Positions 36,112 through 44,597 of a DNA stretch of 64,000 nt are shown one piece after another (within the stretch, counting starts at the first letter, position 1; the number at the start of each line of letters is the position of its first letter). The DNA is from CAZCAC01 sp964496575. Lineage in GTDB: Bacteria > Planctomycetota > UBA1135 > GCA-002686595. The translations under genes were made by a program, and so were the position numbers. The notes beneath the pieces were generated by a model. The model was given only the letters and a program-made list of their open reading frames with translations. It was not told the origin of the DNA and did no database searches. The stretch is taken from positions 1-64,000 of the forward strand of contig CAZCAC010000003.1 in NCBI GenBank assembly GCA_964496575.1, written 5' to 3'.

Positions 36112-36207
36112 GACGCAGCCGATGGTATCGGCTTTCGCTATCGTCTCAAGCTCGGGCGAGGGTCGGACTCGAGTTCTTTCCCTCGAAACCCCCTGGAAGG
36201 GCCGAGA

Positions 36208-37281
36208 ATGCCCTCACCCCCCCCGGCTCGGGTGTCCGAAAGGGCCTCTGGGTCTCCGTCACCGATGTCTGCGCCGCCCTCCGAACCCCCTCCCGTCGAG
36301 TCGCTCGACACCCCGATCGACGTCTCGGTCGTGGTGCCGGTCTTCGACGAGGAGCCAAACCTGCCGATCCTCCACGGAGAGATCTCCGAAGCGATGGAGA
36401 GGACGGGGCTCGCCTGGGAGGTGATCTACGTCGACGACAGATCGCAGGACGGCTCGCGCGCGGTGATGCTCGAGCTGTGGCGCGGCGACCCGCACGTGCG
36501 CGTGGTCGCGTTTCGCAACCGCAGCGGACAGACCGCGGCGATGGCTGCGGGGTTCGACAACTCGCGGGGTCGGGTGGTGATCACCATGGACGGCGATCTG
36601 CAGAACGATCCGGCGGACATCCCCAAGCTGCTCGAGCGGCTGAACGCCGGAGCGGACATCGTCGCTGGCTGGCGCGCGCAGCGGCACGACGGTTTCCTCC
36701 TGCGCAAGCTGCCCTCCCGGATCGCCAATCGATTGATCGGCCTGGTGACCGGCACCACGATTCACGACACCGGCTGCAGCCTCAAGGCCTTCCGCCGCCA
36801 GCTGGTGAAGAACCTGCCGATCTACGCCGAGCAGCATCGCTTCCTGCCGGCGATGTCCGCGGGGAGCGGCGCCCGCGTCGAGGAGATCGTGGTCAACCAC
36901 CGGCCGCGCCGCTTCGGCCGCAGCAAGTACGGACTCGGGCGGGCGATGCGCGTCCTGTTCGATTTGATGACGATCAAGATGATCTCCTCCTTCTCGCAGC
37001 GCCCGCTGCAGTACTTCGTGGCGATGGCGCTGCCGTTCGCGGCGGGGACGGTCGTGGTGCTGGGCTACGCCGCGTCCCGCGAGAGCTACTACCCGCGGGA
37101 CCGCGGGCTGGAGCAGATCCTCCTGCTCGCGTTCATGCTCTCGTTCATGGCCTGCGCGTACTTCTTCCTGCTGGGCCTGCTCGCCGAGCTGGTGGTCAAG
37201 GCCAGCGACCTGCACGGTAGCGAGGGGGGGCGGCGCATCGTCACCGCGAATCTAGGTGGGGGAGACGATCGTGACGAATGA
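36208..37281 (+). CDS. Family 2 glycosyltransferase, polyprenyl-phosphate sugar transferase type
   Basis: A 357-residue DPM1/GtrB-like enzyme. An N-terminal Pro/Ser-rich stretch of ~35 residues precedes DVSVVVPVFDEEPNLP, YVDDRSQDGS and the metal-binding VITMDGDLQNDP (Asp128, Asp130). GTTIHDTGCSLKAFRR and RPRRFGRSKYGL are further family motifs. Two membrane helices follow at about 270-290 and 310-335. It probably transfers a sugar to undecaprenyl phosphate at the inner membrane. GGAAGG seven bases before the ATG at 36208 supports the start. The next gene, a divergent paralogue, overlaps it. Confidence 0.87.
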   Translation: MPSPPPARVSERASGSPSPMSAPPSEPPPVESLDTPIDVSVVVPVFDEEPNLPILHGEISEAMERTGLAWEVIYVDDRSQDGSRAVMLELWRGDPHVRVVAFRNRSGQTAAMAAGFDNSRGRVVITMDGDLQNDPADIPKLLERLNAGADIVAGWRAQRHDGFLLRKLPSRIANRLIGLVTGTTIHDTGCSLKAFRRQLVKNLPIYAEQHRFLPAMSAGSGARVEEIVVNHRPRRFGRSKYGLGRAMRVLFDLMTIKMISSFSQRPLQYFVAMALPFAAGTVVVLGYAASRESYYPRDRGLEQILLLAFMLSFMACAYFFLLGLLAELVVKASDLHGSEGGRRIVTANLGGGDDRDE

Positions 37282-38269
37282 TCCCGAGCTGGACGTCGCC
37301 CCGGAGCCGGAAGCCGCTCCGGTGGCCGAGGTCGACGTGACCCTGGTCATCCCGGTCGAGACCGCGGACGCGCCGATCGAGGAGGTGGTCACCGCGCTCG
37401 GCGGGGAGTTCGACCGCCTGGGCAGGAGCTGGGAGTGCATCGCCGTCTTCGACGGCTCCCGCGGCCCGGCCTGGGAAGCCGCGCAGCGACTGGTCGAGAC
37501 TCGCCCCGAGCAGTTCCGGGCGATCGCCTTCCAGCAGCACTTCGGCGAGTCCGCCTGCCTCGCCCAGGGATTCGAGCAGGCGCACGGCAAGGTGATCGTC
37601 ACCTCGCCCCAGTACGTGCAGGTCGACCCGCGCGAGGTCGAGTACCTCCTGGAGAAGATCGACGCGGGCGCCGACTTCGCGACGCCGTGGCGCCACCCGC
37701 GCATCGATCCGCTGCTCAACCGGATCCAGTCCGCCGCGTTCAACCTCCTGATGCGGCGGATCATCAAGGCGCCGTTCCACGACCTCAACTGCTACCTGCG
37801 GGCGATTCGCCGCGAGGTGCTCGAGGACATGGCGATCTACGGCGACATGTACCGCTTCCTGCCGGTGATCGCCCGGCGCCGCGGGTTCCGGGTGGAGGAG
37901 GTCAAGGTCCGACACCTGCAGGAGTGGGGCGGCGCGGGCATCTTCGGCTTCGGCGTCTACGTGCGCCGCTTCCTCGACGTGCTCGGGGTGGTCTTCCTGA
38001 CCCACTTCACGCTGAAGCCGCTCCGCTTCTTCGGCACGCTGGGGGCGCTGTTCGCGACGATCGGCGGGGTGCTGGGCGCGGTGTTCCTCGTCCGCTGGCT
38101 GTTCATCGAGGAGGAGGCGCTCTACTCGCGGCCGCTCTTCCTGGTCGGCGTGCTGCTCTTCGTGCTCGGGGTGCAGGTGATCGGCTTCGGGCTGGTGGGT
38201 GAGATCATCATCTACACCCAGGCGCGGAACCTGCGCGAGTACAGGATCGAGAAGATATACGAGAAGTAG
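37271..38269 (+). CDS. Divergent family 2 glycosyltransferase, probably non-catalytic
   Basis: A 332-residue paralogue of the preceding enzyme with the same layout: GT-A domain then two C-terminal membrane segments (GTLGALFATIGGVLGAVFLV and LFLVGVLLFVLGVQVIG). Key motifs are altered. The nucleotide-binding VDDxS becomes AVFDGSRG, and the metal-binding DGDLQ becomes SPQYVQVD. Conserved later motifs remain as HDLNCYLRAIRR and YRFLPVIARRRGFRVEEVKV. It overlaps the upstream gene by 11 bases, so a heteromeric pair is plausible. The GTG at 37271 has GGGGGAG upstream; an in-frame GTG at 37256 is the alternative. Confidence 0.8.
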   Translation: MTNDPELDVAPEPEAAPVAEVDVTLVIPVETADAPIEEVVTALGGEFDRLGRSWECIAVFDGSRGPAWEAAQRLVETRPEQFRAIAFQQHFGESACLAQGFEQAHGKVIVTSPQYVQVDPREVEYLLEKIDAGADFATPWRHPRIDPLLNRIQSAAFNLLMRRIIKAPFHDLNCYLRAIRREVLEDMAIYGDMYRFLPVIARRRGFRVEEVKVRHLQEWGGAGIFGFGVYVRRFLDVLGVVFLTHFTLKPLRFFGTLGALFATIGGVLGAVFLVRWLFIEEEALYSRPLFLVGVLLFVLGVQVIGFGLVGEIIIYTQARNLREYRIEKIYEK

Positions 38270-38431
38270 CTTCTGGCCGTTGGCTCCTGGTTGAGAGTAC
38301 GGTGCGGTATCCCGCGCTCTCGATCACCAACATGAATCCCCAAGAGCCCTTTTTCAGGAATAGGCGGCCATCGCCGGCGTCCGCTGTGGAGTAGCCGGCC
38401 GGTCACCCCATCCAAGACCCTGGAGAGCAGC

Positions 38432-41380
38432 ATGAGCGCCTTCCCCTCGCTCGCCGTGTTCCTCACGTTCGGATTCGCCCTCTTCCAGAGCGATGGCGAG
38501 AACCTCCTGGTGAATGGCGGGATCGACGGACCCCGTGGCTGGACCCACACCGGCGGCGGCGCGAGCGCCCGCCTCGAGGTGGATCGCAAGGTCGGGGCCT
38601 CCGACGAGGGCTGTCTCCGGATCGTGAACGACGATCCCGGCGATCGGATCCCGCACAACTGGCGACAGACGGTGTCCCTGCCCTCGAAGGACGGGCCCGC
38701 TCGGCTGAAGCTCTCGGCGACGATCCGCGTCGAGGGAAGCGCCACGGACAGCGAGGCCTGCGTGATGGTGCAGCTCCTGCCCGCGGAGGGTGCGCCGCTG
38801 GCCTACGGGCGCTGCCCGGAGATCGGCAGCGACGTCGACTGGACCCCCGTGGAGACGGTGTTCGACGTCCCCGAGGGGGTCGAGAAGGTCTTCCTGATGG
38901 CCTACTTCGTCGGCCAGGGAACGGCGCGCTTCGACGATCTCTCGCTCGTCGAGACGGAAGACGCCGTCACCGAGGTCGCCGTGCGAGCGGTTCGGGGTTC
39001 CGATGGGCGACACGAGCAGCTGGCGCGCGGCTGCGCGGCGGATCTGGCTTGGTGCTTCGACGCGGAGACGGCCCGAGCGCGAGCCGCGGAGGAGGGGCGC
39101 CCCATCCTGGCCTACGTCCGCTGCACCGACGATCGCGACAACATCCAGTCCGCCCTCGAGTCGGTTCGAGCCGACGAGATTCGCTTCCTGGACGACGGCT
39201 ACGCCAAGGACCTCCTCTTCCGTGCCGGGCCGCTCTCCGACGCGGACGTGCACGCGCTGATCGAGCGGCGCTTCGTTCCCGTGTGCCTCACCTACATCCT
39301 CGGCGACCACACCTACGGCAACGAGTCGCCTCCGGGGTGGAATCAGGTCGGCGGGGGTGAGCAGCTGACGTTCGGCTCTTCGAGCGTCGACGGCGATGAC
39401 GCACCGGGCTGCCTCACGATCCGCAACGGGAACCACGAGGACCGGACTGCCCACAACTGGCGGCAGTCATTCGAACCGCGGGTCGAGCTGCCGGCCCAGC
39501 TCACGCTCTCCGCCAGCATCAAGGCCTCGGGGTTCGAGACGGGGAGCGAGGCGTGTGTCATGGTGCAGTGCTGGAAGGGCGACGAGGCCCTGGCCTACGG
39601 ACGCGTGCAGTCGGTCATCGGGGATACCGACTGGGTACAGCGCACCGCGAAGTTCACCGCCCCGAAGGGAACCGAGAAGATCAACCTGCTCGCCTACCTC
39701 GTCGGGGGTGGCGAGGTCGCCTTCGACGACCTCGCCATCCGCCAGGAGCGGAAGGGTGACGAGGCTCCGAACCTGCTCGCGAACGGCTCACTCGACCGAC
39801 TCTCCGGCGCCCGGCTGGGCGGCTTCGAGCTGTCGCCCCGCGAGCTGACCACGCCGGCGCTCGTGGTCCTCGACGCCACGGGTGAGCCGGTGCGGCGGCT
39901 GCACCGCATCGGCACCCTCTCGAGCGACCTGATCGACCGCTGGCTGCGCGGCGCCCTGACCGAGCTCGGGACGACGAGCTCGGCGAGCGGGCCGGTGGAG
40001 CTGGTGCGCGCCGGGGATCTCGAGGGCGCCCTCGCCGCCGCGGAGGGACTTTCCGGCGCGGAGGCGCGACTCGCGATGGCCTCGGCGCGCCGGCGGCTGG
40101 GCGAGCTCGACGCTGCCCGCGACGCCCTCGAGGGCCTGACGGGGATGGCGGCGACCCTCGAGCGAGTCCGGATCGAGATGCGCGAGGGAAGGTGGGAGCA
40201 GGCGCTGGAGCGAACCGATGACGCCGGGGACGACGGGGACGAGGCGCTGCGCTTCGCACGAGCCTGGTGCCTGCAGCGCCTCGGCCGGCGCGAGGAGGCG
40301 CGGGAGCTCTGGACGGCGCTCGCGGGCGAGACTCTCCTCGGACGCCGCGCGGCGGCGTGTCTCCTCATCGGTCCCCGGCTGCCCTACGCGCTCAGCGAGC
40401 GCTCCTGGCCGAAGGGGATGACGGATCTGGAGCAGACCGAGGTCGGCCGCCCGGAGGAGCTCGACGCCGAACGGACGATCACCCTCCTGCTCGAGATGCA
40501 GCGCGAGGACGGGTCCTTCGGAGGTCACCGGGGGGCGGTCGGTCAGGGGTGGACCGACGCCGCCATCACCGCCATCGTGCTCGACGCCCTGCGCGCCTGG
40601 GAGGGCCGGGTCTCGCCGGCGCAACGCCGGGCCGTGAGCGGTGCGCGCGAGCGAGCGCTGGCCTGGCTCGTGAAGTGGCCGGCGAGCGGCGCGCCCGGCT
40701 CGGAGGCGTTCAACAACCCGTACGCGCTGATGACGCTGGTCGAGGAGGGCGAGAAGGGCGCCGCGGCGCAGGTCGTCGAGCGCATCGCTCGAACCCAGCT
40801 CCCCGACGGCAACTGGACGGTCTACCAGGTCGAGCGACCCGCCTCGTTCAACACGGCGCTGAACGTGATGGCGCTCGCGAAGGCGAAGAAGGCCCGCGTC
40901 GACGTGCCGAAGCAGGTGCTGAAGGACGGGGTGGCCGCCCTGGAGGCGATGCGTCGGGAGAACGACCTCTTTCCCTACTCGACCATGACCGGTCACGAGT
41001 GGATGACGACGGTGCACGGCTCGATCGCGCGCGACCCCTTGTGCGAGCACGCGCTGCTCCTCGCGGGTCGGGGGTCGAAGAAGAAGCTCGGCGCCGCGCT
41101 CGAGCGCTACGTCCAGCACGCCCACGAGCTGCGCCTGCCGACCAAGCGGCTGTACGACTACTTCAACTCGCGCGGGCACGGCGGGTACTACTTCTTCTTC
41201 GCCCACCGGAACGCGGTCGAGGCGGCGGCGCTCGCGGGGTCCAGGACGCGGAAGCGGACCCGGGCGTTCGCCCGCGACGCGGTGCTCTCCTCTCGCGAAG
41301 GTGACGGGACCTTCGTGGACCAGTACATGCTCGGGAGGGCCTACGGGACGGCGATGGTGCTGGTGATCCTGGCGGAGTAG
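38432..41380 (+). CDS. Secreted multidomain protein: CBM-like repeats, thioredoxin-like and toroid domains
   Basis: A 982-residue protein with a signal peptide. Two copies of a beta-sandwich, carbohydrate-binding-like module are recognisable (about 22-180 and 288-435), each with a GCLxIxN element, the core HNWRQ, and a second EACVMVQ strand. Between them and again after the second copy lie halves of what looks like a thioredoxin-like domain (AWCFDAETARARAAEEGRPILAYVRC split; later LTTPALVVLD). Helical repeats occupy about 520-640. The C-terminal 300 residues are an alpha/alpha toroid similar to prenyltransferase/squalene-cyclase repeats (MQREDGSFGG, TQLPDGNWTVYQ). The function is unknown. A GGAG lies before the ATG. 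Confidence 0.7.
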   Translation: MSAFPSLAVFLTFGFALFQSDGENLLVNGGIDGPRGWTHTGGGASARLEVDRKVGASDEGCLRIVNDDPGDRIPHNWRQTVSLPSKDGPARLKLSATIRVEGSATDSEACVMVQLLPAEGAPLAYGRCPEIGSDVDWTPVETVFDVPEGVEKVFLMAYFVGQGTARFDDLSLVETEDAVTEVAVRAVRGSDGRHEQLARGCAADLAWCFDAETARARAAEEGRPILAYVRCTDDRDNIQSALESVRADEIRFLDDGYAKDLLFRAGPLSDADVHALIERRFVPVCLTYILGDHTYGNESPPGWNQVGGGEQLTFGSSSVDGDDAPGCLTIRNGNHEDRTAHNWRQSFEPRVELPAQLTLSASIKASGFETGSEACVMVQCWKGDEALAYGRVQSVIGDTDWVQRTAKFTAPKGTEKINLLAYLVGGGEVAFDDLAIRQERKGDEAPNLLANGSLDRLSGARLGGFELSPRELTTPALVVLDATGEPVRRLHRIGTLSSDLIDRWLRGALTELGTTSSASGPVELVRAGDLEGALAAAEGLSGAEARLAMASARRRLGELDAARDALEGLTGMAATLERVRIEMREGRWEQALERTDDAGDDGDEALRFARAWCLQRLGRREEARELWTALAGETLLGRRAAACLLIGPRLPYALSERSWPKGMTDLEQTEVGRPEELDAERTITLLLEMQREDGSFGGHRGAVGQGWTDAAITAIVLDALRAWEGRVSPAQRRAVSGARERALAWLVKWPASGAPGSEAFNNPYALMTLVEEGEKGAAAQVVERIARTQLPDGNWTVYQVERPASFNTALNVMALAKAKKARVDVPKQVLKDGVAALEAMRRENDLFPYSTMTGHEWMTTVHGSIARDPLCEHALLLAGRGSKKKLGAALERYVQHAHELRLPTKRLYDYFNSRGHGGYYFFFAHRNAVEAAALAGSRTRKRTRAFARDAVLSSREGDGTFVDQYMLGRAYGTAMVLVILAE

Positions 41381-41387
41381 GGCCCGG

Positions 41388-41957
41388 TCACTCTCCGTCG
41401 AGCACGATCGCGGCGGCGTGGAGGAGATCGCGCGCGGCGCGGCGGTCGGGGCGCTCGGTCTCGAGCTGGTCGGGCTTGCCGGTCGCGACCAGGATTCCCG
41501 GTATCCCGGCGGCGGCGCCCGCTTCGAGGTCGCGGAAGGAATCACCGATCACCCAGCTGCGCGGCAGGTCGATCGAGAGCTCCGCCGCGGCGCGGAGCAG
41601 CATCCCCGGTGCCGGCTTGCGGCAGTCGCAGTCGCGGAGGTAGGGGGGCTTGCCGATCTCCGGGTGGTGTGGGCAGTGGTGGAACGCGTCGATCCGCGCG
41701 CCGTGCTCGGAGAGGATCCGCGCGAGGTGGTCGTGGATCTCCCGCAGCCGGTCCTCGGTGAGGATCCCGCGCGCGACGCCGCTCTGGTTGGTGATCACGA
41801 CGACCAGCCAGCCCGCGTCGTTCCAGCGAACGATAGCCTCGGCGGCGCCGGGCAGGAGCTCGAGCTCCGCTGGGTCGGCGAGGTAGTCGACCTCCCGGTT
41901 GACGGTTCCGTCGCGGTCGAGAAAGACCGCGGGACGGAGGGTGCGAGCTCCGCTCAC
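41388..41957 (-). CDS. gmhB: D-glycero-D-manno-heptose 1,7-bisphosphate 7-phosphatase
   Basis: A HAD-superfamily phosphatase of 189 residues acting in ADP-heptose synthesis for LPS or S-layer glycans. The nucleophile motif is VFLDRDGTVN (Asp14, Asp16), motif II is VVITNQSGVARG, and motif IV is VIGDSFRDLEAGAAAG. The zinc-binding loop CPHHPEIG ... CDCRKPAPGM distinguishes GmhB from other HADs. Its start overlaps the upstream PEGA lipoprotein gene (ATGA). Histidinol-phosphatase-type relatives share the fold, but the CPHHP/CDC pattern favours GmhB. Confidence 0.88.
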   Translation of the reverse strand: MSGARTLRPAVFLDRDGTVNREVDYLADPAELELLPGAAEAIVRWNDAGWLVVVITNQSGVARGILTEDRLREIHDHLARILSEHGARIDAFHHCPHHPEIGKPPYLRDCDCRKPAPGMLLRAAAELSIDLPRSWVIGDSFRDLEAGAAAGIPGILVATGKPDQLETERPDRRAARDLLHAAAIVLDGE

Positions 41958-42349
41958 TGGTCCGACAGGCGCTTGAGCCGGACGAAGATCCGCGCGGGGA
42001 TCACCTCGTTGCGGCGCTGCACAGGACGGATCGCGTCATCGAGGTTGATGAACAGCCCGAAGTCGAAGGTGTGCGGGCCGACCGAGGCCTCGCTCCAGTA
42101 CCAGGTGTCGTTGTACGGGTCGGGGAAGACCTCCCGCTTCGCCTCCTGGTAGCCGCTCTTCTGCAGGGAGACCGCCTGCTCCTTCTTCTCCAGGGCGATC
42201 ATGCAGGGCGTGGCGAACCCCGTCGGAACCCCGTCGATCAGGACGTCCGCTCCGGGGGGGTCGCTGGAGAAGTGGATCGCGATCGTATCGCGGTAGGAGG
42301 TGCAGGAGGCCAGGGCCGCCAGCAGGAGGGCCGGGAGGACGGAGCGCAT
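41954..42349 (-). CDS. PEGA-domain lipoprotein
   Basis: A 131-residue lipoprotein with signal peptide MRSVLPALLLAALASC (lipobox ALASC). A PEGA-type beta domain follows: IHFSSDPPGADVLIDGVPTG, FATPCMIALEKKEQAVSLQKSGY. The C-terminus includes FINLDDAIRPVQRRN, a segment seen in small envelope lipoproteins. PEGA domains are thought to contact surface or cell-wall components; a precise role is unknown. The ATG at 42349 starts the signal peptide. It is co-transcribed with gmhB and divergent from the membrane glycosyltransferase gene. Confidence 0.75.
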   Translation of the reverse strand: MRSVLPALLLAALASCTSYRDTIAIHFSSDPPGADVLIDGVPTGFATPCMIALEKKEQAVSLQKSGYQEAKREVFPDPYNDTWYWSEASVGPHTFDFGLFINLDDAIRPVQRRNEVIPARIFVRLKRLSDQ

Positions 42350-42447
42350 GTCTGGGATTCTCGGCCCCGGGAGGGAGCGCTGCAAGGCTCCGCTCGAAGA
42401 GGGCTGTTGCCTTCGTCGGCCGGCTTTGTGACCCTGCTGAAGCCCTG

Positions 42448-43911
42448 ATGAGTGAAAGCGACCCCCCGATTCCCACCCTCGCGGCGCCTGGCGAGCGCTC
42501 CGCCGGTGCCGGCTGGATCCTGGCCCTGGCGTGTGTTCTGGGGCTCCTCCGCTTCTGGCGGCTGGGGGAGTGGAGCCTGTGGATCGACGAGGTCTACACC
42601 GTCGCCGACTGGCGCTTCAGCCTGGACCGGGGACAGATCTGGAACCCCCTGGGGTACCGGGCGATCGGCTGGACGGCGGAACTCCTCGGCGAGCCGATCG
42701 ACGAGCTCGGGCTGCGCCTGCTCCCCGCGCTGTGCGGGCTCCTCTGCATCCCCGCCGCCTGGTGGGCGTTCCGGCGCTGGATCGGGGACCGGCGCGCCTC
42801 GCTGGTCGCCCTGCTCCTCGCGCTCAGCTCCTGGCACCTCTTCTGGTCGCAGAACGCCCGCTTCTACACCATGGCCATGCTGGTCTCCCTGATCGGGGGC
42901 GGGCTGGCTCTGCGCGGGCTGCACGGCGGCAAGCGCCTGCCGGCCCTCCTCGGGACCGCGGTCGCCGCCTCGGCGGCGGCCTTCCATCCCACCGCGGCCC
43001 TGATCGCCGCGGGCCTGTGCGTCGCGCCGTGGCTGGTCCACCTGCGACGGTGCGAGGTCCCGGCGCGCTTCTGGCGCGTCGGCGCGGCGATGGGGATCCT
43101 GGCGATCCTCGCCGCGGTCGCCGGCTCCCACTGGCTGTGGACCTCGCTGGTCAACCACCTGAACGCGAAGGGGACCGAGGAGCTCACCACCGGCCCCGTC
43201 CACCTCCTGCTCACCTGCGGGTACTTCTTCACGCCCCTGCTCGGCACCGCGGCGCTGGTCGGAGCGATCTGGTCGTGGCGGGAGCGCGACGCCCGCGGAG
43301 TCCTGGCCGCGGGGATCTCACTGGGGGTGCTCGGCGGGGCGATCGCCGTCTCCGGCTTCGTCCTGATGACGGCGCAGTACACCTACTGCGTTCTGCCGTG
43401 GGTGATGGCGGTCGCGGTGATGCCGCTGGAGTCGGTGTGGGCGAGATCGAAGGGCGGGACCCTGGTCGCCGCCTGGGTGTGCGTGCTGGCGCTGCCCGCG
43501 GCGGCGGACTCGGCTCTCTACCTGACCGCCCGCGGTGGGGAGCGACCGCGCTGGCGCGACGCGTACACCTGGATCGACGAACGGCGCGAGCCGGGCGACC
43601 TGGTGATGGGGATGGGCGCCCCGATCGGCGAGTTCTACCTGGGCGAGGCGAACGCGCACCCGCGTCGGACCCGCGTGGTCTCTCCGCTCGGGCCCTGGTT
43701 CCCCGAAGTGCCCCGGCGGTGGAACCGGCACGGTCGGGCGGCCTGGGTGGTGATCCGCCCGCAGTGGCTGGACGCGATGAAGCCGGACGAGCGGCGGGTG
43801 CTGGAGACCTGGCTCGAGAACGAGTTCCGGCTGGTCCAGCGCTTCCCGGTGCTGATGGAGGGGCGGGACCTGGAGCTGCTCGTCTACTGGCGGGAGGGGA
43901 CGGTACCGTAG
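42448..43911 (+). CDS. Membrane glycosyltransferase, GT39/ArnT-like (PMT_2)
   Basis: A 487-residue polytopic inner-membrane protein with about ten hydrophobic segments. The first periplasmic loop carries WSLWIDEVYTVADWRF, the Asp-Glu pair characteristic of GT-C lipid-linked sugar transferases. Later, HLFWSQNARFYTMAMLV corresponds to the conserved Q-x-R-x-Y-x-L/M motif of the family. It would move a sugar from polyprenyl phosphate to a lipid, glycan or protein on the periplasmic side. The two GT2 enzymes upstream could supply its donor. It converges with efp across 20 bases. Confidence 0.85.
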   Translation: MSESDPPIPTLAAPGERSAGAGWILALACVLGLLRFWRLGEWSLWIDEVYTVADWRFSLDRGQIWNPLGYRAIGWTAELLGEPIDELGLRLLPALCGLLCIPAAWWAFRRWIGDRRASLVALLLALSSWHLFWSQNARFYTMAMLVSLIGGGLALRGLHGGKRLPALLGTAVAASAAAFHPTAALIAAGLCVAPWLVHLRRCEVPARFWRVGAAMGILAILAAVAGSHWLWTSLVNHLNAKGTEELTTGPVHLLLTCGYFFTPLLGTAALVGAIWSWRERDARGVLAAGISLGVLGGAIAVSGFVLMTAQYTYCVLPWVMAVAVMPLESVWARSKGGTLVAAWVCVLALPAAADSALYLTARGGERPRWRDAYTWIDERREPGDLVMGMGAPIGEFYLGEANAHPRRTRVVSPLGPWFPEVPRRWNRHGRAAWVVIRPQWLDAMKPDERRVLETWLENEFRLVQRFPVLMEGRDLELLVYWREGTVP

Positions 43912-43931
43912 GCGGGGGCGCCCGGGGAGCT

Positions 43932-44501
43932 CTACTCCGAGACGCGCCCCATGAACTCGCCGGTATCGGTGTTGATCTTGATCTTGTCGCCGACCTTGAC
44001 GTGCATCGGCACCTTGACGTCGAGGCCCGTCTCGACCTGGGCTTCCTTCTTCACGTTCGTCGCCGTGTTGCCCTTCACCGCCATCTCCGCCTCGGTCACC
44101 TCCAGGACCACCTGGGGAGGCAGGGCGATTCCGATCGGCTGTCCGTCGTGGAAGGTCAGCTCGACGGTGGTGTTCTCCTTCACGTAGCCCATCGAGTCCT
44201 CGGCGAGCTCCGCGGGGAGCGGGAACTGCTCGTAGGTCTCCTCGTCCATGAAGATGCTGTCGCCGTTGCCTTCCCGGTAGAGATACTGGCACTTGCGGCG
44301 GTCGAGGTAGGCGACCTCGAAGATGTCGCCCGATCCCGCGCGGATGGCGCCGGCGGCGCCCGTCTTCAGGCTCCGCGTCTTCATCTGGATGATCGCCCGC
44401 CAGTTCCCCGGGGTGGAGTGGTGGTAGTCGGTGATGAGCAGGAGATCGCCATCCTTCTCGATGACGGTGCCCTTGCGGAGTTCGGTGGCCCGGGAGCCCA
44501 T
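43932..44501 (-). CDS. efp: Elongation factor P
   Basis: Relieves ribosome stalling at polyproline. The 189-residue protein has the KOW-like N-domain (RKGTVIEKDGDLLLITDY), the middle OB domain (SGDIFEVAYLDRRKCQYLY) and the C-terminal OB domain ending KINTDTGEFMGRV. The tip loop reads TPGNWRA. The position of the modified Lys34 (PGKG) or Arg32 (PGRG) is an asparagine (Asn33), so the usual beta-lysylation or rhamnosylation is impossible. ATG 44501 is preferred; 16 upstream residues from a further start are not family-like. Confidence 0.93.
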   Translation of the reverse strand: MGSRATELRKGTVIEKDGDLLLITDYHHSTPGNWRAIIQMKTRSLKTGAAGAIRAGSGDIFEVAYLDRRKCQYLYREGNGDSIFMDEETYEQFPLPAELAEDSMGYVKENTTVELTFHDGQPIGIALPPQVVLEVTEAEMAVKGNTATNVKKEAQVETGLDVKVPMHVKVGDKIKINTDTGEFMGRVSE

Positions 44502-44597
44502 GGATCGACAGGGGGTGGAGAGGACTGGGAACGGGTGAGAGCGGGCCAACCCTAGCCCGGCCGCGGCTTCCCGTCCAGATCGCTCCCGGCGGTCAGC

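Noticed and set aside
36120..36150. Sigma-54 -24/-12 promoter (TGGTATCGGCTTTCGCT) before the first GT2 gene
   Set aside because: The GG to GC spacing is one base too long (11 instead of 10) and the -12 box is poor.
38270..38300. Sigma-54-like TGGCTCCTGGTTGA before the 982-residue protein gene
   Set aside because: Spacing between the two boxes is too short and the GC of the -12 element is missing.
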